64,000 nt of DNA from Streptomyces sp. NBC_00286. GTDB taxonomy: Bacteria > Actinomycetota > Actinomycetes > Streptomycetales > Streptomycetaceae. The stretch spans positions 1,860,001 through 1,924,000 of the forward strand of contig NZ_CP108054.1 in the NCBI RefSeq assembly GCF_036173125.1, read 5' to 3'. The number at the start of each line of letters is the position of its first letter. Within the stretch, counting starts at the first letter, position 1. The position numbers and the translations under genes are program-made. This document shows positions 59,439-64,000 of the stretch, piece by piece. The notes beneath the pieces were generated by a model. The model saw only the letters and a program-made list of their open reading frames with translations, was not told the DNA's origin and searched no databases.

Positions 59439-61844
59439 TCATGGTTCGGTCGGTGAGCCCAGGCCGGTGAGAGCGCCGACCGGGTCGAGGTCGGGGGTGC
59501 CTCGGGGCCACCAGTCGTCGTGGCCCGGTTCCGATTCGTACGCGTACCAGACGCCGTCGTGGCCGAGGCGGAGCTGTATGTGGCCGCGAGGGTGGGTGAG
59601 GTGGTTGTGCCAGGGGCGGAAGGCGGGGAAGTCGGCGGCCAGGAGGAGCGGGCGGGCGCGGTCGAAGCGGCCTGCCGGCGGGTCCCAGGGTTCCTCGAGG
59701 ACGGCCAGCCCTTCGAGTCCGCCCTGGCGCCAGGCGGCGACCGCGCGTGCCAGGTCGGCGGGGGTGCGGCCGGCGGCGGAGGCGAGGGACGCGTAGAGGG
59801 CGCGGGTGGTGGCGGTGAGGCCGGAGCCGGGGCGGGTGGCGGCGAGCCGGACGGCGTCTTGCCAGAGCGTCAGCTCCGCGACCGGGTCACGTCCCGTGGT
59901 GAGCAGCGCGTGCGCTCGGGTGGCCGCGTCGGTGGCCAGCTGGTCGAGGGCGAACGGGTCCGGGCCGCCTGGAGACGCCGGATAGGCGGGCGGCTGCTCG
60001 GGGTGCGCGGGCGGGGGCAACGGCTCGGGCAGCGGCGGGAGTTGGCGGGGCGCCAGGGCGTCACGGGCGCGTACGCCGGGGAGTCCGGGTTCTTTGCCTT
60101 CCCGGCCCTCCTGGCCTTCCTGCCCCGCCTGGGCCGAGCGGGCGGCCAGGGTGGCGTTGCGGCGCGACAGCTCGTCCAGCAGCTCGCGCTCGCCTCGGCC
60201 GCGCAGCAGGAGCAGTACGAAGGGGTCTTCGTCCAGCAGCCGGGCCGTTTGGTAGCAGAGGGCGGCCGCGTGCTTGCAGGGGTGGCCGAAGTCGGGGCAG
60301 CTGCAGTGCGGTTCAAGGTCTCCGGGGCCGGGGAGCAGTTCGACCCCGCACTCGGCGAGCGACTGGGGCATGTCCTTGTCGAGCAACGCCGCGATGTGCC
60401 CCGGCCGTTCGGCAGCAGCGTCCAGGAACCGCTCCCAGTCCTCGTCCGCGAGCGTGCGCATCCGGATCTGCACCCGGTACGGCCGCGGCCGGCTCCCGTG
60501 CACATACGCGAGCACAAGCCCCGGCGTGACGGTCACGGCATCCACGTGCCCCTTGCCCGCATACGCCCGCCCGCGACCAAGCCGCGCCGGATCCAGCGCG
60601 GCCTCCTCCAACGCCCGCACCCATGCGTTGCCCCACCAGCTCTCGGCGAACCTGTCCTCACCTGGTGGCCGCGGCGGCAGGGCGGGGAAGGTACGGCGCA
60701 GGTCGGTGCCGAGGGACGGGAGTGTGGTGTTCGGGCGGGGGGCTTCGTCAGGCACGGAGCTGGAACGCGGCGCCGAAACGTCCGCGGCCGTCCGGGGTCC
60801 GGTGGGTCGCGTACGGGCGCCTCGGCCGACGGAACCGATGGCGGACGCGGGTGCCGCACTGGGTGGGATCGCTCGCCCGATGGGCGGAGGAGCGGACTCC
60901 GGGTTCGTCGCCGAGGAGGCGGCGTCGCGGGGAGCCGCCGCGCCGCGGTCGGTTGTCCTCGGCGACCGTTCAGAGCCGGAAGGCTTCGGGTCGACGAGAC
61001 GGCTCGGCCGACCAACTCCCTTGTCCCCCACGGCTGCACGGGACCGACTCGCACCGGTTCGGGCCGCGCGAAGCGCCTCGCGGGCCACATCACCGGGGCG
61101 CGGAGTACCGGAGGACCCGCCGCTGCCGGGCCGACCAACGTCGGGACGACCGGCATCGGGACGGCCACCCTCGGCACGGCGGGGGTCGGGACGGCCACCC
61201 TCGACACGGCGGGGGTCGGGACGGCCACCCTCGACACGGCGGGGGTCGGGACGGCCACCCTCGACACGGCGGGGGTCGGGACGGCCACCCTCGACACGGC
61301 GGGGGTCGGGACGGCCACCCTCGGCACGGCCATCATCCGACGGCTCGGCCATCGCACCGGAGCGCACGTCGCCCCCAGTCCCCGCCGCTCCAGGCACCCC
61401 GTCACCGGTCGGCGGGGATGCCTCCGCCCCGCCTTCCACGCGAGACGCAGCGCCCGCGGCCCGACCGGACGCGGCTCGCAAAGCCTCACGCGCCACGTCC
61501 CCCGGACGGGGCGCCTGCGGTGGCGTCCGCAGCCGGGCGGCGTTCGTCTCGGGGGCCGGGCGATCCGTGCCCCGTGTCGCCGGTCGCGCCTGCGGCGCGG
61601 CGGAGCCGTCCTTCTCCGAGTCGGCTCCGGAGTCCCCGGCCTCGCCACGCCGCGCCGCCCACAGGGCACGGCGGGCCACATCGCCAGGCCGGGCCTCACC
61701 GGATGAGGACGACGGGTCCGGACGTACACCTCCGTGCGACGGCTGCACCGACCGGCCCCGCTCGGAGGCCGTGCCGCTCTCGGCGGAGTTGCCGCGCCCC
61801 CGCGACTCGTTGGGCTCGGCTGATGCGTTGGGGTCGGCTGACAT
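59439..61844 (-). CDS. SWIM zinc-finger protein with long repetitive disordered N-terminus
   Basis: About 801 residues. The SWIM motif HCSCPDFGHPCKHAAAL (CxCx(n)CxH) lies near residue 510-530, preceded by a conserved WWGNAWVRALEEAALDPARLGRGRAYAGKGHV domain. The first 360 residues are Gly/Arg/Pro-rich and probably disordered. They contain five ten-residue GGRPDPRRVE repeats and three copies of an RPGDVAREALRAA motif near residues 50, 112 and 247. SWIM proteins partner SWI2/SNF2 ATPases in nucleic-acid work. The start overlaps the helicase stop (TGATG), so the pair is translationally coupled. Confidence 0.88.
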   Translation of the reverse strand: MSADPNASAEPNESRGRGNSAESGTASERGRSVQPSHGGVRPDPSSSSGEARPGDVARRALWAARRGEAGDSGADSEKDGSAAPQARPATRGTDRPAPETNAARLRTPPQAPRPGDVAREALRAASGRAAGAASRVEGGAEASPPTGDGVPGAAGTGGDVRSGAMAEPSDDGRAEGGRPDPRRVEGGRPDPRRVEGGRPDPRRVEGGRPDPRRVEGGRPDPRRAEGGRPDAGRPDVGRPGSGGSSGTPRPGDVAREALRAARTGASRSRAAVGDKGVGRPSRLVDPKPSGSERSPRTTDRGAAAPRDAASSATNPESAPPPIGRAIPPSAAPASAIGSVGRGARTRPTGPRTAADVSAPRSSSVPDEAPRPNTTLPSLGTDLRRTFPALPPRPPGEDRFAESWWGNAWVRALEEAALDPARLGRGRAYAGKGHVDAVTVTPGLVLAYVHGSRPRPYRVQIRMRTLADEDWERFLDAAAERPGHIAALLDKDMPQSLAECGVELLPGPGDLEPHCSCPDFGHPCKHAAALCYQTARLLDEDPFVLLLLRGRGERELLDELSRRNATLAARSAQAGQEGQEGREGKEPGLPGVRARDALAPRQLPPLPEPLPPPAHPEQPPAYPASPGGPDPFALDQLATDAATRAHALLTTGRDPVAELTLWQDAVRLAATRPGSGLTATTRALYASLASAAGRTPADLARAVAAWRQGGLEGLAVLEEPWDPPAGRFDRARPLLLAADFPAFRPWHNHLTHPRGHIQLRLGHDGVWYAYESEPGHDDWWPRGTPDLDPVGALTGLGSPTEP
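61171..61320. repeat. In-frame 30-bp tandem repeat in the SWIM gene, five copies
   Basis: Five contiguous 30-bp units of TCGACACGGCGGGGGTCGGG plus ACGGCCACCC. The last four are identical and the first differs by one base (TCGGCACGGC). The unit encodes GGRPDPRRVE on the minus strand. Near-identity indicates recent expansion, and copy number should vary between strains. Confidence 0.9.
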
Positions 61845-64000
61845 CACGTCGGCCTCCGGAGTGATACCAGGTCCGACAGCTCGCGGTCGGTGAGCTCCGT
61901 GAGGGATGCCTCACCGGAGCCCAAGATCGCGTCGGCCAGTGCCCGCTTGGACGCGAGCATTTCGGCGATGCGGTCTTCTACTGTGCCCTCGGTGATGAGG
62001 CGGTGGACCTGGACGGGTTGGGTCTGGCCGATGCGGTAGGCGCGGTCGGTGGCCTGTTCCTCGACTGCCGGGTTCCACCAGCGGTCGAAGTGGATGACGT
62101 GGCCCGCGCGCGTGAGGTTCAGGCCTGTGCCGGCCGCCTTCAGGGACAGGACCAGGACTGGCGTCGCCCCGCTCTGGAAGCGGTCCACCATGTGTTCGCG
62201 CTCGGGCACCGGCGTACCGCCGTGCAACAGCTCGACCGGTACCGCTCTGGCCGCGAGATGGGAGGTGATCAGCCGCGCCATCCCCACGTACTGGGTGAAG
62301 ACGAGCGCCGAACCGTCCTCGGCGAGCAGCGTGTCCAACAGCTCGTCCAGCAGGGCGAGTTTGCCGGACCGGGCGGCGAGCCGGTCGCCGGCCTTCGGCG
62401 AGGCGTCCTTCGGCAGGACGTCCTCCTTCAGGTACAGCGCGGGGTGGTCGCAGATCTGCTTCAGCGCGCCCAGCAGCTTCAGCACCAGGCCCCGGCGGGC
62501 GATGCCGTCCGTCGTCTCGATCGCGAGCATGGACTCGCGGACCACCGCCTCGTAGAGCGCGGCCTGTTCACGGGTGAGCGGGACGGGGTGGTCCGTCTCC
62601 GTCTTCGGCGGCAGCTCGGGGACGATGCCGGGGTCGGACTTCTTACGGCGCAGCAAGAAGGGGCGGATCAGGCGCGCGAGGCGGGACACGGCCTCCTCGT
62701 CCTCGCCGTTCTCCACCGCGCGCGCGTGCCGGGCGCGGAAGGACTTCAGCGGGCCGAGGAGTCCGGGGGTCGTCCAGTCGAGCAGGGCCCAGAGTTCGGA
62801 GAGGTTGTTCTCCACAGGTGTCCCGCTCAGGGCGACCCTGGCGGGCGCGGGGATCGTACGCAGGGCCTTCGCTGTGGCCGAGTACGGGTTTTTGACGTGC
62901 TGCGCCTCGTCCGCGACGACCATGCCCCACCGCTGCTGGGCGAGCCGGGCCGCCCCGGACCGCATCGTCCCGTACGTGGTGAGGACGAAGCCGCCGTCCA
63001 GGTCGTCCAGGGTGCGGCCCGGCCCGTGGTAGCGGCGGACGGGGACGCCCGGGGCGAACCGGTTGATCTCCCGCTGCCAGTTGCCGAGCAGCGAGGCCGG
63101 GCAGACGACCAGGGTCGGCTCGCTGCGCGCCCGCTTTAGGTGGAGGGCGATGACGGTGACGGTCTTGCCGAGCCCCATGTCGTCGGCGAGGCAGCCGCCG
63201 AGGCCGAGCGAGGTCATCAGGTCGAGCCAGGCCAGCCCACGCAGTTGGTAGTCCCGCAGCGTCGCCGTCAGACCGGCGGGCGGCTCGGCGGGCCGCACCC
63301 CCGCCGTCAGCCGGTCACGCAACGCGGCCAGCGCCCCGACGGGCACCGCCTCGACCGTCTCCCCGTCGGCCTCCGCGCTGCCGGTGAGCGCGGCGGAGAG
63401 CGCGTCGACCGGGTCGAGCAGGCCCAGTTCGCGTTTACGCGCCTTGCGGACGAGGGCCGGATCGACGAGCACCCACCGGTCCCGCAGCCGTACGACGGGC
63501 CGGTGTGCCTCGGCCAGCTCGTCCATCTCGGCCTCGCTGAGCGGATCGCCGCCGAGCGCCAACTGCCAGCGGAACTGGAGCAGTTCCTCGCTCTCGAAGA
63601 ACCCCGTACCGTCCGTCGCCGAGCCGGGCGCCGGACGCACCACCGCCGCCGCACTCAGGTCCTGGGCCAGGTCACGGGGCCAGTGCACGGCGACTCCGGC
63701 CGCACCGAGACGGGTCGCCGCGACGCCGAGCAGATCGGACAACTCGCCCTCGGACAGCGCCAGTACGTCCGGCACGTCCTGCTCCGACAGCCGGTCCAGC
63801 GGCGGCCATACGCGCGCCGCGCGCCGAACCGCCAGGGCGGCGTCCACACGCGCGCGAGGCCCGAACGTCCCGTCGGCCTCGCCCGCCCACAGGGCCGCGG
63901 CGTCGACGACAAGGGTGGGGTCGGCAAGGCTGTGCACCTGAACGACGGCCGCGCCCGCCCGCCGCATCGCCTCACCGTCGCCGTTGCCACTGTCGCGGTC
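61844..64000 (-). CDS. SNF2-family DEAD/DEAH helicase, N-terminus beyond window
   Basis: At least 719 residues visible; the frame is open to the right edge. Helicase motifs: ADDMGLGKTVT (Walker A), TLVVCPASLLGNWQREI (Ia), VVADEAQHVKNP (DEAQ, motif II), LSGTPVENNLSELWALL (III), then VLVLSLKAAGTGLNLTRAGHVIHFDRWWNPAVEEQATDRAYRIGQ (V and VI with the arginine finger). It is the ATPase partner of the downstream SWIM protein. Similar pairs are widespread in Streptomyces and have no agreed role. Confidence 0.92.
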   Translation of the reverse strand, partial: DRDSGNGDGEAMRRAGAAVVQVHSLADPTLVVDAAALWAGEADGTFGPRARVDAALAVRRAARVWPPLDRLSEQDVPDVLALSEGELSDLLGVAATRLGAAGVAVHWPRDLAQDLSAAAVVRPAPGSATDGTGFFESEELLQFRWQLALGGDPLSEAEMDELAEAHRPVVRLRDRWVLVDPALVRKARKRELGLLDPVDALSAALTGSAEADGETVEAVPVGALAALRDRLTAGVRPAEPPAGLTATLRDYQLRGLAWLDLMTSLGLGGCLADDMGLGKTVTVIALHLKRARSEPTLVVCPASLLGNWQREINRFAPGVPVRRYHGPGRTLDDLDGGFVLTTYGTMRSGAARLAQQRWGMVVADEAQHVKNPYSATAKALRTIPAPARVALSGTPVENNLSELWALLDWTTPGLLGPLKSFRARHARAVENGEDEEAVSRLARLIRPFLLRRKKSDPGIVPELPPKTETDHPVPLTREQAALYEAVVRESMLAIETTDGIARRGLVLKLLGALKQICDHPALYLKEDVLPKDASPKAGDRLAARSGKLALLDELLDTLLAEDGSALVFTQYVGMARLITSHLAARAVPVELLHGGTPVPEREHMVDRFQSGATPVLVLSLKAAGTGLNLTRAGHVIHFDRWWNPAVEEQATDRAYRIGQTQPVQVHRLITEGTVEDRIAEMLASKRALADAILGSGEASLTELTDRELSDLVSLRRPT

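Noticed and set aside
61171..61320. 30-bp repeats considered as a CRISPR array
   Set aside because: The units are contiguous without unique spacers and are in frame within the SWIM gene; no cas genes are near.

Overview
The window looks like chromosome from a Streptomyces or a very close actinomycete. GC content is high throughout, GTG starts are common, operons overlap as ATGA or GTGA, F420-type and Ser/Thr-kinase genes are present, and a family of GC-rich intergenic hairpin repeats typical of Streptomyces is scattered through it. No rRNA, tRNA or CRISPR array was seen. About 57 genes are supported, most of them ordinary chromosomal genes rather than one large island.

Layout. 0-5.5 kb: end of a Nudix hydrolase, a Ser/Thr kinase with a PQQ-type propeller sensor, a sirtuin, and an alkylation-repair pair (Ada/AlkA fusion and Ogt). 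5.9-11.7 kb: a B12-radical-SAM protein resembling hopanoid C-3 methylase HpnR, a DMT transporter, a GT4 glycosyltransferase, an SDR and a ChaB-like protein. 11.8-15.7 kb: a complete sugar ABC operon. 15.9-22.2 kb: a GAF/SpoIIE/HATPase phosphatase, a macro-domain protein, a phytoene-dehydrogenase-like FAD enzyme and an inositol monophosphatase. 22.3-25.7 kb: a gamma-glutamyltransferase-like enzyme and two exported proteins. 25.7-32.1 kb: a reductive pyrimidine/hydantoin catabolic operon (beta-ureidopropionase, aminotransferase, dihydropyrimidinase, F420-dependent oxidoreductase, NCS1 permease).

32.3-36.7 kb: a pair of long mirrored repeat arms enclosing a large hypothetical gene and a divergent XRE regulator/methionine aminopeptidase pair with shared operator-like boxes. 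36.7-47.2 kb: a ClpC-type chaperone, a secreted gamma-glutamyltransferase, a membrane-anchored protein, a CocE-type hydrolase, an orphan polar amino-acid ABC ATPase and a secreted SGNH hydrolase. 47.24-49.87 kb: an IS630-type transposase with HMA, NTF2-like and TetR genes. IS-like ends bracket the whole 2.6 kb, and the block splits a dispersed intergenic repeat, so it may have moved as one unit.

50-59 kb: exonuclease III, an MBL-fold hydrolase, a PcaL-type fusion whose enol-lactonase nucleophile position reads Ala, and a GntR-controlled 5-oxoproline (PxpABC) locus with an MFS transporter and a DUF1445 protein. Three copies of one palindrome tie that regulon together. 59-64 kb: a SWIM zinc-finger protein with in-frame 30-bp tandem repeats, translationally coupled to a SNF2 helicase that runs off the window.

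The signals most worth following are the IS630-bracketed cassette, the mirrored repeat arms around the map locus, the F420 enzyme inside the pyrimidine operon, the PcaL active-site substitution and the GntR palindromes.
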